Part shown: positions 17,180 to 26,009 of the stretch, piece after piece | Layout: each line of letters begins with the position of its first letter | Numbering within the stretch: position 1 is the first letter of the stretch | NCBI GenBank assembly: GCA_913775725.1 | Contig: CAJYNG010000028.1 | Span: 1 to 61,941 of the forward strand | Direction of reading: 5' to 3' | DNA: 61,941 nt | From: an uncultured Stenotrophomonas sp. | GTDB lineage: Bacteria > Pseudomonadota > Gammaproteobacteria > Xanthomonadales > Xanthomonadaceae | Notes under the pieces: generated by a model | The model's database searches: none | Told to the model about the DNA's origin: nothing | What the model saw: the letters and a program-made list of their open reading frames with translations, nothing else | Program-made: the position numbers and the translations under genes

Positions 17180-20077
17180 ATGACCGCTTCTCCGGCTGCG
17201 GCCGCGTTTGCGCGCATCACCGAACATTTCCTTGCCCATGCGCGTGCCGCGTTGGCGGCCGGCCTGCATGACCCTGCCATTGCGCTGCAGCCCGGTGAGC
17301 GCGAACTGCTGCACGCGCAGGGCGACGCGGCGCTGCGTGAGCATGCCCAGCTCAAGCTCAATCGTGTGCTGTTGCTGGAACTACATGCGGCTGCGCGCGG
17401 CGGTGACATCGGTCCGCTTGACAGCGCCGGTGCGCTGGACGAATTCGTAACCCTCGCCACCAGCGAGGGTTTCCATGAACATCTGCAGCGACGCTATCCG
17501 GTGCTGTTGCCGCGGCTGTCGCGCATGCTCGAAGGACAATGCGCGGCCGTGGTGGAGCTGGCCGCGCGCATCGGCAGTGATCGTGCGCTGCTGACGGATC
17601 TGCTCGACGCTCCGGCAGGAGCGCTGCGTGCGATCGCGCTGGGACGGGGTGACCTGCACGGCGGCGGCCGGACCGTGGCACGGCTGCAGTTCGACGGCGG
17701 CGTGCTGATGTACAAGCCGCGTTCGCTGCGCATCGACGCGGCGCTCGATGGCCTGCTCGCTGCGGTCTTTGGCAAGGGCCCGGATCGGGTGCGTGTGCCG
17801 CGTGTGGTTGATCGTGGCAGCCATGGCTGGGCAGCGTTTGCCGCGCACCGTCATTGCGTCGATGACGAAGAACTGCGTGCCTACTACCGCGGTCTTGGCC
17901 ATTGGCTGGCGATCCTGCGCCTGGTCGGTGGTACCGACATCCATCTGGAGAACCTGATCGCTGTCGGGCCGGTGCCGGTCGTGATCGATGCAGAAAGTGT
18001 GTTCTCGCAGGTGATCGACGTCGAGCCGTCGGGCCTGGGCGAGGCCTACGATACGGCCATCAAGTTGATGCGCAATTCTGTTCTGCGCACCGGCATTGTG
18101 CCGTTCCGCACCACCGGCCTCGGCATGGAAGGTGTGGACCTGTCGGCCGCCGGCGCATTGCCGGGCGAGCAGCCGCGGGTACAGGTGCCTGTGATCGTCG
18201 AGGATGGGACGGGGCCGGCCAGGCTGGGCATGGTCGAGGCCGAAGTCGCCATCGCACAGAACCACCCCAGCCCACAGCCGGATGTTTCGTTGTACTGGGA
18301 CCACATCAGCGAGGGCTTCATCGACGCCAGTGGGCGCCTGCGCGCGCTCGATGCAAAGGGCGAACTGATGCCACTCCTGGCGGCTTTCGAAGGCTGCCAG
18401 GTGCGGGATGTGCGGCGGCCGACAATGGCCTACGCCGAGCTCGGGCGGATGCTCTGGCATCCAGCCTCGCTGCACAAGGAAGCCCAGGCGGTTGAGCGCG
18501 CGATCGATCTGCTGGTGCGCAATGCAGCGGTGTCACCAGCTGCGCCATCGGACCTGGAAACCGTACGTGGGGAAGTGGACGACCTGCGCCACGGTGACAT
18601 TCCGATCTTCACTTCACAGCTGGACGCGACCCGCATCCGCTCCATCACCGACAACTGGCGTGCGATGCGCATCGATCTCGAAGACGTGACCATCCGCAGC
18701 ACGTTGGTGGCCACCGATCTGAACCAGCATGCGCTGGCCCGCGCCGAGGCTCGGTCCGGCTACAGCTATGCCGCGCAGCAGCCTCGCGCGGACGATCTTG
18801 ACCTGCGCCGACGAACGCTTGCGGCACGCGCGGTGGAGAATCTTCTGCGTCTGGCCGTGCACGGTGAAGATGGTTCGATGACGTGGATCACGCCCGAGGT
18901 GACCCGCACAGGATGGACCGTCCAGCCGGTGCAGCCCGACCTGTATTTCGGGCTGGGGGGTATTGCGTTCGCGCTGGTGGCCTACCGCCGGGAAGTGGAG
19001 CAGGGACGTGCCGATCCGGTGGCTGGGCTGGATCCGGCCATCGAAGGCGCCATTGCGGTGTTCCAGACCATGTGCGAGCGCCATCCCGCCGGGATCGATG
19101 GTGGCTTCGTCGGCACGGGCTCGCAGATCTGGACCTTGCTGGCATTGCATGATCTGCTGCAGCGCCCCGCACTGCTCGCGCTGGCCGAGCGCTGTGCGGA
19201 AGGAGTGGAACGTCGTGGTTTCCAGGGTCCGGTGAAATTCGAACTGATTGATGGCGTGTCCGGCATGATCCTGCCGCTGCTGGCGCTGGCCGAGGCCACC
19301 GGCAGAACGCGCTGGTTGGAGTTGGCGGCTGCGGCCGGGCGCCGCATGCAGGAAGCGGCGATCGTCGATGCCGACGGCGCACGCTGGCCGACGCCACAGT
19401 TCCGCGAGCCGATTGGTGGCTTTGGCCACGGCGCGATGGGCATGGGCTGGGCGCTGGCACGGCTGGCGCGTTCGGATGCCGGCAGCGTGCCTGAGCGCGC
19501 TGCCTGGCGGCAGTTGGCCGAAGGAGCATTTGCGTTCCAGGCGGCGCTGTTCGAGCCGCATACCGGGCACTGGCGTGACATCCACCTGCAGGATGGGCAG
19601 AAGAACTTCCCGACCTGGTGCCATGGCAGCGTTGGCATCGGGCTGGCGGCGGCGGATCTGTTTGCTCGCACAGGTGATCCCGCGCAGTTGCGTGACATGC
19701 GGCGGGCTGTGGCCGACGCGCGCGGCAAATGGGGGTTCAGCCACACCCTGTGCCACGGCGATGTGTCCACCCGGGAGCTGCTGGTGCTGGCGGCTGCGCT
19801 GGATCCGGAGGGATGTCCCTATCCGCAGGATGAGGCCGCCATCGAGATCGTTTCTTCGATCGAGGAGCACCAGGGCATGGTCGGCGGACTGACCCGCGCG
19901 GCCTTTACTCCGGGCTTGATGATCGGCCTGGCAGGTGCGATCTATGGCTTCCTGCGCATGCATCCGGCCTGCGTGCTGCCGTCGCCGTTGCTGCAGGAGA
20001 CGGCAGCGGCGCGGGTCGATGCCCCGGCATCGCGTTCCAGTGCCGCGCAGGACCGACCGGCGCTGGCCGAGGTCTGA
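17180..20077 (+). CDS. Class II lanthionine synthetase LanM
   Basis: A 965-residue bifunctional enzyme that phosphorylates and dehydrates Ser/Thr of the precursor, then cyclises with Cys. The N-terminal dehydratase domain (about 80-560) has kinase-like motifs: YKPRSL with Lys179, GGTDIHLENL with Asp253, His255, Glu257 and Asn258, and VIDAESVF with Asp270 and Glu272. The C-terminal LanC domain (about 600-950) has GFGHGAMGMG and the zinc ligands Cys814 in WCHGS plus Cys858-His859 in LCHGD. All expected catalytic residues are present, so it looks functional. GCAGGGGG lies just before the ATG at 17180, and an upstream in-frame extension overlaps lanA. No LanT, LanP or immunity gene is adjacent. 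Confidence 0.93.
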   Translation: MTASPAAAAFARITEHFLAHARAALAAGLHDPAIALQPGERELLHAQGDAALREHAQLKLNRVLLLELHAAARGGDIGPLDSAGALDEFVTLATSEGFHEHLQRRYPVLLPRLSRMLEGQCAAVVELAARIGSDRALLTDLLDAPAGALRAIALGRGDLHGGGRTVARLQFDGGVLMYKPRSLRIDAALDGLLAAVFGKGPDRVRVPRVVDRGSHGWAAFAAHRHCVDDEELRAYYRGLGHWLAILRLVGGTDIHLENLIAVGPVPVVIDAESVFSQVIDVEPSGLGEAYDTAIKLMRNSVLRTGIVPFRTTGLGMEGVDLSAAGALPGEQPRVQVPVIVEDGTGPARLGMVEAEVAIAQNHPSPQPDVSLYWDHISEGFIDASGRLRALDAKGELMPLLAAFEGCQVRDVRRPTMAYAELGRMLWHPASLHKEAQAVERAIDLLVRNAAVSPAAPSDLETVRGEVDDLRHGDIPIFTSQLDATRIRSITDNWRAMRIDLEDVTIRSTLVATDLNQHALARAEARSGYSYAAQQPRADDLDLRRRTLAARAVENLLRLAVHGEDGSMTWITPEVTRTGWTVQPVQPDLYFGLGGIAFALVAYRREVEQGRADPVAGLDPAIEGAIAVFQTMCERHPAGIDGGFVGTGSQIWTLLALHDLLQRPALLALAERCAEGVERRGFQGPVKFELIDGVSGMILPLLALAEATGRTRWLELAAAAGRRMQEAAIVDADGARWPTPQFREPIGGFGHGAMGMGWALARLARSDAGSVPERAAWRQLAEGAFAFQAALFEPHTGHWRDIHLQDGQKNFPTWCHGSVGIGLAAADLFARTGDPAQLRDMRRAVADARGKWGFSHTLCHGDVSTRELLVLAAALDPEGCPYPQDEAAIEIVSSIEEHQGMVGGLTRAAFTPGLMIGLAGAIYGFLRMHPACVLPSPLLQETAAARVDAPASRSSAAQDRPALAEV

Positions 20078-20098
20078 GCCGGACCGGTCCGGTCGCGA

Positions 20099-20668
20099 TC
20101 AGCGGCTGGGATCGCGTTCCGGGCTCGGCCGCTTTGCCAGCTTGCGCTGCAGCGAACGCCGGTGCATGCCGAGCAGGCGCGCTGCCGCGGACACGTTGCC
20201 GCCGGTCTCGTGCATCGCCTGCTGGATGTGTTCCCACTGCAGGCGGCTGATCGGCGTCATCGCGTCCGGGACTTCCATTTCGCCATCGTCGGCCGGGCCG
20301 TCGTCTTCCTCGCCGAGGGCGCGCAGGATCATCGGCACCGTGGCCGGCTTCGGCAGGTAGTCGTCGGCGCCGAGCTTGATCGCCTCCACGGCGGTGGCGA
20401 TGCTGGCGTAGCCGGTTACCAGCAGGATGCGCATGTCCGCGCGCAGTGCGCGCAGCGGCTGGATCAGGGCCAGGCCGGAATCGCTGCCCAGCTTCAGGTC
20501 GATCAGCGCGAACGCCGGCGGATGCTGGCGGGCCAGTGCCAGTGCACTGGCGGCGTCCTGCGCGGTCTGTGTTTCCAGCCCCTTGCGGGCCAGGCTGCGC
20601 TGCAGGGTACGCAGGTACAGCTCGTCGTCGTCGACCAGCAGGCCCAGGGTGGAGTGGTGAAGGCTCAT
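20099..20668 (-). CDS. RegA/PrrA/ActR-type response regulator
   Basis: A 189-residue regulator. The receiver domain has Asp57 (ALIDLKLG) as phosphoacceptor and the conserved Lys in YLPKP. The C-terminal Fis-type helix-turn-helix (GGNVSAAARLLGMHRRSL, continuing QRKLAKR) is almost diagnostic of the RegA family of global redox regulators. The ATG at 20668 overlaps the sensor stop (ATGA). It converges on lanM with a 21-bp gap that contains a 14-bp palindrome (20079-20092) between the two stop codons. Confidence 0.92.
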   Translation of the reverse strand: MSLHHSTLGLLVDDDELYLRTLQRSLARKGLETQTAQDAASALALARQHPPAFALIDLKLGSDSGLALIQPLRALRADMRILLVTGYASIATAVEAIKLGADDYLPKPATVPMILRALGEEDDGPADDGEMEVPDAMTPISRLQWEHIQQAMHETGGNVSAAARLLGMHRRSLQRKLAKRPSPERDPSR

Positions 20669-21891
20669 GGGGTGTCCTCGCGTGGGGCCAGCGGCAGGCG
20701 GAAGCCGACGCGGCTGCCGGCCCCCTGGGCCGGGCGCATCCACATCTCGCCGTCGAGGCGTTCGATGGTGGCATGGGACAGGGCCAGGCCGACGCCCATG
20801 CCCTCGCTCTTGCTGCTGCCGAACAGCTTGCCGGGCAGCACCGCGGCACGTGCGTCGAAGCCGTGGCCGTAGTCACGGACTTCGCCGATCAGGTCGTCGC
20901 CTTCGATACGCAGGTCCAGGTCCACGCGCGGCCGGCCGGCCTGTTCGCCGGCATCGGCGGCATTGTTGAGCAGGACCATCAGCAGATGGCCCACGCCCGG
21001 GTCGAGTGGCAGCCGCAGCGGCGCATCGTCGTTGCGGTGCAGGTCGATGGTCGGCCGCACCAGGCGCCACTGTTCCAGTACCTGCTGGGCACTGGAGTGG
21101 CTGCGCCCCGGCGCATCGGCCGAGGCTGGCGCGGCCAGCGCCAGCACGCGCTCGCGGCACTGCACCAGCAGCTCGCGCAGGGTTTCCATGTCTTCGCGTA
21201 CTTCGGGCTCTTCGCTGCGCTCGGCGACGTCATCGGCGAGCAGGGTCATGGTCGCCAGCGGCGTGTTCAGTTCATGTGCCACCGAGGCGGCATGGGTGGC
21301 CAGGGCGACAATGCCCTCGTTGCGGGCGAAGCGTTCGCGCAGGGCCGACAGTTCCAGTTCGCGCTGGCGCAGCGCCAGTGCCAGGCGGGTGGAGAAGGTC
21401 AGTACGACCGCAGCGGAAATCAGGAAATTGGCGACCACGCCCCAGCGGTTGAGGTCCTGCGCGCGGAAATAGCCATCCGGCAGCGACTGGCCGAAGATGC
21501 CGCTGGCGGCGTAGCCGAGCAGGCAGGCCAGCGCGACCGCCAGCGCCCAGCGCAGGGGCAGGGCGAACGCGGCCAGCGCGATCAGGATCAGGAACAGCGA
21601 ACTGAACGGGTTGGCCATGCCGCCGCTCCAGCCCACCATCCAGGTCAGGATGATCACGTCCACCAGGATGTGGCCGAATGCGGTCAGTGGCGCGGTGTCA
21701 GCCGCTTCCGGGCGCAGCTGGGTGTAGATGTTGAACAGGGTCAGCACGGCTACGCCGGCCCACAACGGCAGCTGCGGCAATGGCAGGCCCAGCACCCAGG
21801 TGGCAACCAGGATGGTGGCGGCCTGGCCACCTACGGCAAGCCAGCGCAGGCTGCACAGGGTACGGAGAAACGGGGCGTCGGGACCGGTCAT
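20665..21891 (-). CDS. RegB/PrrB-type redox sensor histidine kinase
   Basis: A 408-residue inner-membrane kinase with six predicted membrane helices in the first 180 residues. The GGMANPF segment matches the GGxxNPF quinone-sensing motif of RegB. The H-box VAHELNTPLAT has His206. Cys245 in VQCRERV sits where RegB has its redox-active Cys. The ATPase domain has NNAADAG, DYGHGFD and GMGVGLAL. It pairs with the overlapping RegA-type gene downstream. It probably adjusts respiration and carbon flux to the quinone redox state, though the local targets are not visible. Confidence 0.92.
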   Translation of the reverse strand: MTGPDAPFLRTLCSLRWLAVGGQAATILVATWVLGLPLPQLPLWAGVAVLTLFNIYTQLRPEAADTAPLTAFGHILVDVIILTWMVGWSGGMANPFSSLFLILIALAAFALPLRWALAVALACLLGYAASGIFGQSLPDGYFRAQDLNRWGVVANFLISAAVVLTFSTRLALALRQRELELSALRERFARNEGIVALATHAASVAHELNTPLATMTLLADDVAERSEEPEVREDMETLRELLVQCRERVLALAAPASADAPGRSHSSAQQVLEQWRLVRPTIDLHRNDDAPLRLPLDPGVGHLLMVLLNNAADAGEQAGRPRVDLDLRIEGDDLIGEVRDYGHGFDARAAVLPGKLFGSSKSEGMGVGLALSHATIERLDGEMWMRPAQGAGSRVGFRLPLAPREDTP

Positions 21892-22005
21892 TCACGCTCA
21901 TCGTATGCGTTCACGCGTGCACATGCCTGCGACAATCGGCCGCAGCCGTGCCGCCGGCTGAATGCGAGTCACCCGGAATGCGGGGGCGGGCGGTAGAATG
22001 CGCCC

Positions 22006-23271
22006 ATGCACGACGCCGTCACCCGCCCGACTCCCCCTTCCGATGCCACCTCCTGGCCCCGCCGCCAGACCCATGCCGTGCAGATCGGCGGGGTCACCGT
22101 AGGTGGAGGCAAGCCGGTCGTGGTGCAGTCGATGACCAACACCGACACGTCCGACGTGGCCTCCAGCGTGAAGCAGGTGGCCGAGCTCTGGCGTGCGGGT
22201 TCGGAAATGGTGCGGCTGACCGTCAACACCGTGGAAGCCGCTGCGGCGATCCCGCGCATCGTCGACAAGCTGGCGATGATGGGCATCGACGTGCCACTGA
22301 TCGGTGACTTCCATTACAACGGCCACCAGCTGCTGACCGCCGAACCGGCGTGTGCCGAAGCGCTGGCCAAGTACCGCATCAACCCGGGCAACGTCGGCTT
22401 CGGCAAGAAGAAGGACCTGCAGTTCGCGCAGTTGATCGAGTTCGCGATCCGCTACAACAAGCCGGTGCGCATCGGCGCCAACTGGGGCTCGCTGGACCAG
22501 GCCCTGGCGGCGAAGCTGATGGACGAGAACAACCTGCGCGAGCAGCCCTGGGACGCCGGCCGCGTGCTGCGCGAGGCGCTGATCCGCTCGGCGCTGGACT
22601 CGGCCGAGCAGGCGGTGGAGCTCGGCCTGCCGCGCGATCGCATCGTGCTGTCGGCCAAGGTCAGTGGCGTGCAGGAGCTGATCGCGGTTTACCGCGACCT
22701 GGCCCAGCGCTCGGACTTCGCTCTGCACCTGGGCCTGACCGAGGCCGGTATCGGCAGCAAGGGCATCGTCGCCTCGTCCGCGGCGCTGAGCGTGCTGCTG
22801 CAGGAGGGCATCGGTGACACCATCCGGATCTCGCTGACCCCGGAACCGGGCCAGTCGCGTACGCAGGAAGTGATCGTCGCCCAGGAACTGCTGCAGACCA
22901 CCGGCCAGCGTGCCTTCACGCCGCTTGTCACGGCCTGCCCGGGCTGCGGCCGCACCACCTCCGAGTTCTTCCAGGAGCTGGCCAAGGTGGTGCAGAACCA
23001 TGTGCGCGAGAAGATGCCGCTGTGGAAGATCCACCACCCGGGTGCAGAGAACATGACCCTGGCGGTGATGGGCTGCATCGTCAACGGGCCGGGTGAGTCG
23101 CGCCATGCCAACATCGGCATCTCGTTGCCGGGCACGGGTGAAACGCCTGCAGCGCCGGTATTCGTCGATGGCGAGAAGAAGGTGACCCTGCGTGGCGACA
23201 ACATCGCCCAGGAGTTCGTCGCTCTGATCGACGATTACGTCGAACACAAGTATGTCCGAAGCGCCGGATAA
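22006..23271 (+). CDS. ispG: 4-hydroxy-3-methylbut-2-en-1-yl diphosphate synthase
   Basis: Penultimate step of the MEP isoprenoid route, a 4Fe-4S enzyme. It is 421 residues. QSMTNTDT near the N terminus is the TIM-barrel signature. The cluster Cys residues are in [11 protein letters not shown] and [10 protein letters not shown]. The insertion length is that of the short bacterial type. It overlaps the downstream PAP2 phosphatase gene by 20 nt. PAP2 enzymes can act on polyprenyl diphosphates, so a shared lipid-carrier theme is possible. Confidence 0.97.
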   Translation: MHDAVTRPTPPSDATSWPRRQTHAVQIGGVTVGGGKPVVVQSMTNTDTSDVASSVKQVAELWRAGSEMVRLTVNTVEAAAAIPRIVDKLAMMGIDVPLIGDFHYNGHQLLTAEPACAEALAKYRINPGNVGFGKKKDLQFAQLIEFAIRYNKPVRIGANWGSLDQALAAKLMDENNLREQPWDAGRVLREALIRSALDSAEQAVELGLPRDRIVLSAKVSGVQELIAVYRDLAQRSDFALHLGLTEAGIGSKGIVASSAALSVLLQEGIGDTIRISLTPEPGQSRTQEVIVAQELLQTTGQRAFTPLVTACPGCGRTTSEFFQELAKVVQNHVREKMPLWKIHHPGAENMTLAVMGCIVNGPGESRHANIGISLPGTGETPAAPVFVDGEKKVTLRGDNIAQEFVALIDDYVEHKYVRSAG

Positions 23272-24001
23272 GCCCGCGATCCTCGCTGCACCGGAGTCCG
23301 CCTCCGGCTTCCGCCACTGGATGGCGCGCAATGCCTGGCGCCTGCTCCTGCTGTTCGGCGGCGTGCTGCTGCCGCTGGCCGGTTTCGTCGCTCTGGCCGA
23401 CGAGGTGCACGAGTTTGAATCGTTCCATTTCGACGCGCCGCTGCTGTGGCAGATGCATGGCCTGCATTCGCCACTGCTGGACCGCTTCTTCGTGCTCATT
23501 TCCAGACTGGGCTACGAATGGTTCCTGATCCCGGCCGACGTGCTGATCATCGGCGTACTGCTGGGCTACCGGCGTTGGCGCGAGGCCACCTTCGTGGCGG
23601 TCAGCTTCGTCGGCTCGGCGCTGCTGAACATGGGCAGCAAGCACTTCTTCCAGCGCCAGCGTCCCAGCCTGTGGGAATCGATCGCGCCGGAATCGACGTT
23701 CAGCTTCCCCAGCGGCCACGCGATGGGCTCGATGACCCTGGCGGTGACCCTGGTATTGCTGGCCTGGAACACCCGCTGGCGCTGGCCGGTGCTGCTGCTG
23801 GCACCGGCATTCAGCCTGCTGGTCAGCGTGTCCCGGGTCTACCTGGGGGTGCATTACCCCTCCGATATCCTGGCCGGATGGTGTGCCGCGCTGGTTTGGG
23901 TGGTAGGGTGCTATCTGGTCATGTTCAGTCGCCGGCACCCATGGCGACGTCACGGCTCGCCGCCAGCGAAGGCCAGCGAAGCATCATCACAGGGGGATTG
24001 A
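23252..24001 (+). CDS. PAP2-family membrane phosphatase
   Basis: A 249-residue polytopic inner-membrane enzyme. All three PAP2 motifs are present: [16 protein letters not shown] and [12 protein letters not shown]. The catalytic His residues are in the second and third motifs. Candidate substrates are undecaprenyl diphosphate, phosphatidylglycerol phosphate or lipid A. The sequence alone does not decide. It starts inside ispG, so its translation depends on ispG. Confidence 0.9.
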   Translation: MSEAPDKPAILAAPESASGFRHWMARNAWRLLLLFGGVLLPLAGFVALADEVHEFESFHFDAPLLWQMHGLHSPLLDRFFVLISRLGYEWFLIPADVLIIGVLLGYRRWREATFVAVSFVGSALLNMGSKHFFQRQRPSLWESIAPESTFSFPSGHAMGSMTLAVTLVLLAWNTRWRWPVLLLAPAFSLLVSVSRVYLGVHYPSDILAGWCAALVWVVGCYLVMFSRRHPWRRHGSPPAKASEASSQGD

Positions 24002-24140
24002 CGTGGATGGCCCTTGAGGGACGTCTACGTGATAGATCAGTTGTTTCGTTGCAGCAGGTTCTGCAAGACAGGGGGCAAGCACAACGCGCCGTACTGTGAT
24101 GCGCAAGGCAGATCGCTGCCGCCGCATTCCAGACGCGCTT

Positions 24141-24160
24141 GCAGGGTATCGGCACCCTGC
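24141..24160. promoter_or_regulatory. Dyad upstream of the NarL-type regulator
   Basis: GCAGGGT and ACCCTGC arms flank a 6-nt centre, about 40 bp before the start of the response-regulator gene, in an otherwise gene-free 200-bp gap. It could be an operator for the regulator itself or a transcript-leader hairpin. The symmetry is the only evidence. Confidence 0.3.
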
Positions 24161-24201
24161 CTAGCTTGACCTGCAATGGCCGCATTCGAAGAGGTACGTG
24201 A

Positions 24202-24849
24202 ATGACGATTCGAGTCTACCTGGTGGATGACCACGCGCTGGTCCGCACCGGGATGAAGATGATTCTGTCGGGGGAAACCGACATCGAGGTGGTGGGCGAA
24301 GCCGAGACCGGCGAAGACGCGCTGCGTGAAGTCCGTCAGCTGCTGCCGGATGTGGTGCTGTGTGACCTGCACCTGCCGGGTGTGAGTGGCATGGAAGTGA
24401 CCGAGCGTATCGTGCGCAGCCACCGCAATACCCGCGTGGTGATCGTGTCGGTGCTGGAAGATGGCCCGCTGCCGAAGCGGCTGCTCGAAGCCGGTGCTGC
24501 CGGCTACATCGGCAAGGGCTGCGACGCGCAGGAGCTGCTGCGCGCGGTGCGTGACGTGGCCGGTGGCCGTCGTTACCTGGGTACCAGCATCGCGCAGAAC
24601 CTGGCGTTGTCGACGGTGGAAGGCAACGGTTCGCCGTTCGACAACCTGTCGCCGCGCGAGCTGGAAGTGGCGTTGCTGCTGACCCAGGGCCTGCGCCAGG
24701 AAGACATCGCGCGACGGCTGAGCCTGAGTGCGAAGACGGTGAACACGCACAAGGCGCGGTTGTTCGAGAAGATGGGGATCCACGACAACATCGCGTTGGC
24801 GCGGATGGCCAGCCAGTACGGGCTGGTGGATCCGGCACGGCCGCTGTAA
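24202..24849 (+). CDS. NarL/FixJ (GacA/UvrY-like) response regulator
   Basis: A 215-residue protein. The N-terminal receiver has Asp55 in LCDLHLPG and the acidic pair VDDHALVR. The C-terminal LuxR-type helix-turn-helix runs from about 150 (LSPRELEVALLL, then SLSAKTVNTHKARLFEKMGI). The architecture fits the GacA/UvrY branch. No histidine kinase lies beside it, so it is an orphan regulator here. Coding ends before the structured element C. Confidence 0.9.
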   Translation: MTIRVYLVDDHALVRTGMKMILSGETDIEVVGEAETGEDALREVRQLLPDVVLCDLHLPGVSGMEVTERIVRSHRNTRVVIVSVLEDGPLPKRLLEAGAAGYIGKGCDAQELLRAVRDVAGGRRYLGTSIAQNLALSTVEGNGSPFDNLSPRELEVALLLTQGLRQEDIARRLSLSAKTVNTHKARLFEKMGIHDNIALARMASQYGLVDPARPL

Positions 24850-24910
24850 GGGATTCGGCCAACGGCTGAGCCCCTCGCGGTGTGCGATGCGGTTGGATTC
24901 TGGGGGTTGA

Positions 24911-25009
24911 CCGGGCGGATAGGCTGTGCAGGGGCGCTGCAAGTACGTCCCTGTAAGCTCGGTCGCCGCATCCATGCGGCTCACGCCCCTGCACAACCCA
25001 TCCGCCCGG
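24911..25009. repeat. Variable-arm/constant-core element, copy C (reverse orientation)
   Basis: 25-bp arms (24911-24935 and 24985-25009) pair with two mismatches. The 49-bp core between them, read on the minus strand, has inner stem CCGCATGGATGCGG and then ACAGGGACGTACTTGC. The arm sequence (starting CCGGGCGGAT) is unique to this copy. It sits between the convergent regulator and eda genes. Confidence 0.8.
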
Positions 25010-25093
25010 CCACGGACAGGTTCCGTGCGCGTCCACCGCGGAATGAAGAAGGAAGAGCGGGAGCGGGTCGCGCGCTTTGCGCGCTCGTAGCTT

Positions 25094-25134
25094 GGGGTCG
25101 GATCCCTTTCCCGACGGGAAAGGGCTCTGACCCC
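25094..25134. repeat. GGGGTC-type intergenic hairpin, copy 2
   Basis: Arms GGGGTCGGATCCCTTTCCC and GGGAAAGGGCTCTGACCCC with a 3-nt loop, 10 bp beyond the eda stop. The same family occurs at 2389, 52788 and 52836. It could end eda transcripts. Confidence 0.8.
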
Positions 25135-25144
25135 GATCCTCTTG

Positions 25145-25804
25145 TCAGTGGCCGCGCACGCGCTTGATGATCTTCGCGGCGTCGGCGGCGCTGGCGCGCA
25201 CCTTGTCCCATTCGCCATTGGCGATCCAGTTGCCCGGCACCATCCACGAACCGCCGATGCAGACCACGTTCTTCTGCTCGAGGTACTCGGCGGCGGTGTT
25301 TTCGGTGATGCCGCCGGTCGGGCACAGCTTCAGGTCCGCTACTGGGCCGGCCAGTCCCTTGATCATCGCCAGTCCGCCCACGGCCGTGGCCGGGAACAGC
25401 TTGCACACGCGGAAGCCACGCGCATACAGCGAGAGCAGCTCGGTCGGCGTCGCCGCACCTGGCACCACCGGCAGCGGCGCAGCGGCCAGTGCATCGGCCA
25501 GTACCGGCGGCGTACCCGGGGTCACCAGGAAGTCCGCGCCCGCATCGATCGACTGCTGCATCTGCTCCACGGTCAGCACCGTACCGGCACCCACCACCAC
25601 GTCCGGCAGCTCGCGCTTGAGCATCGCCAGCGCTTCCATCGCCACCGGCGTACGCAGCGTCAGCTCGATCGCCGGCAAACCACCTTCCAGCAGTGCCGCG
25701 CTGACCGCACGCGCCTGGTCCAGCGTATGAATCGTCACCACCGGCAGGATGCCCGCCGCATGCAACAGCTCCGCCGCCTTCACCTGATGTTGTTCGATAC
25801 CCAT
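25145..25804 (-). CDS. eda: KDPG/KHG aldolase
   Basis: Splits 2-keto-3-deoxy-6-phosphogluconate to pyruvate and glyceraldehyde-3-P, the last Entner-Doudoroff step. It is 219 residues. PAIELTLRTP carries the catalytic Glu. The Schiff-base Lys is in CKLFPAT, and PTGGI plus GGSWMVP bind phosphate. It lies downstream of edd on the same strand, with element D in the 205-bp gap between them. Confidence 0.97.
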   Translation of the reverse strand: MGIEQHQVKAAELLHAAGILPVVTIHTLDQARAVSAALLEGGLPAIELTLRTPVAMEALAMLKRELPDVVVGAGTVLTVEQMQQSIDAGADFLVTPGTPPVLADALAAAPLPVVPGAATPTELLSLYARGFRVCKLFPATAVGGLAMIKGLAGPVADLKLCPTGGITENTAAEYLEQKNVVCIGGSWMVPGNWIANGEWDKVRASAADAAKIIKRVRGH

Positions 25805-25875
25805 GCTTTTGCCCTTGCCTTTGCTCTTCTTGATTCAGTGGCCGCAGCGCAAATGACGCGCCGGGAATTGTCCAA

Positions 25876-25979
25876 GGGCAGTAGAGCGCCCTGGCCGGGA
25901 CCGTGAGCGGCATGGATGCCGCGATCGAGCCCCCACGGATGGGTTTACGGCGTGTCCCGGCCAGGGCGCTCTACTGCCC
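25876..25979. repeat. Variable-arm/constant-core element, copy D, inside the edd-eda gap
   Basis: Perfect 26-bp arms (25876-25901 and 25954-25979, starting GGGCAGTAGAGCGCC) enclose a 52-bp core with inner stem GCGGCATGGATGCCGC and tail GGATGGGTTTACGGCGT. It is the cleanest copy in the window. Its position between edd and eda within one operon means it is probably transcribed and would form a very stable hairpin in the mRNA. Confidence 0.85.
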
Positions 25980-26009
25980 AAGCCGGGAAGACTGCCGCGG
26001 GTTTTCGCT

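Noticed and set aside
24141-24160. Rho-independent terminator after the PAP2 gene
   Set aside because: The dyad is short with no U-tract and lies 140 bp after the stop codon, close to the next gene. Kept only as a possible operator.
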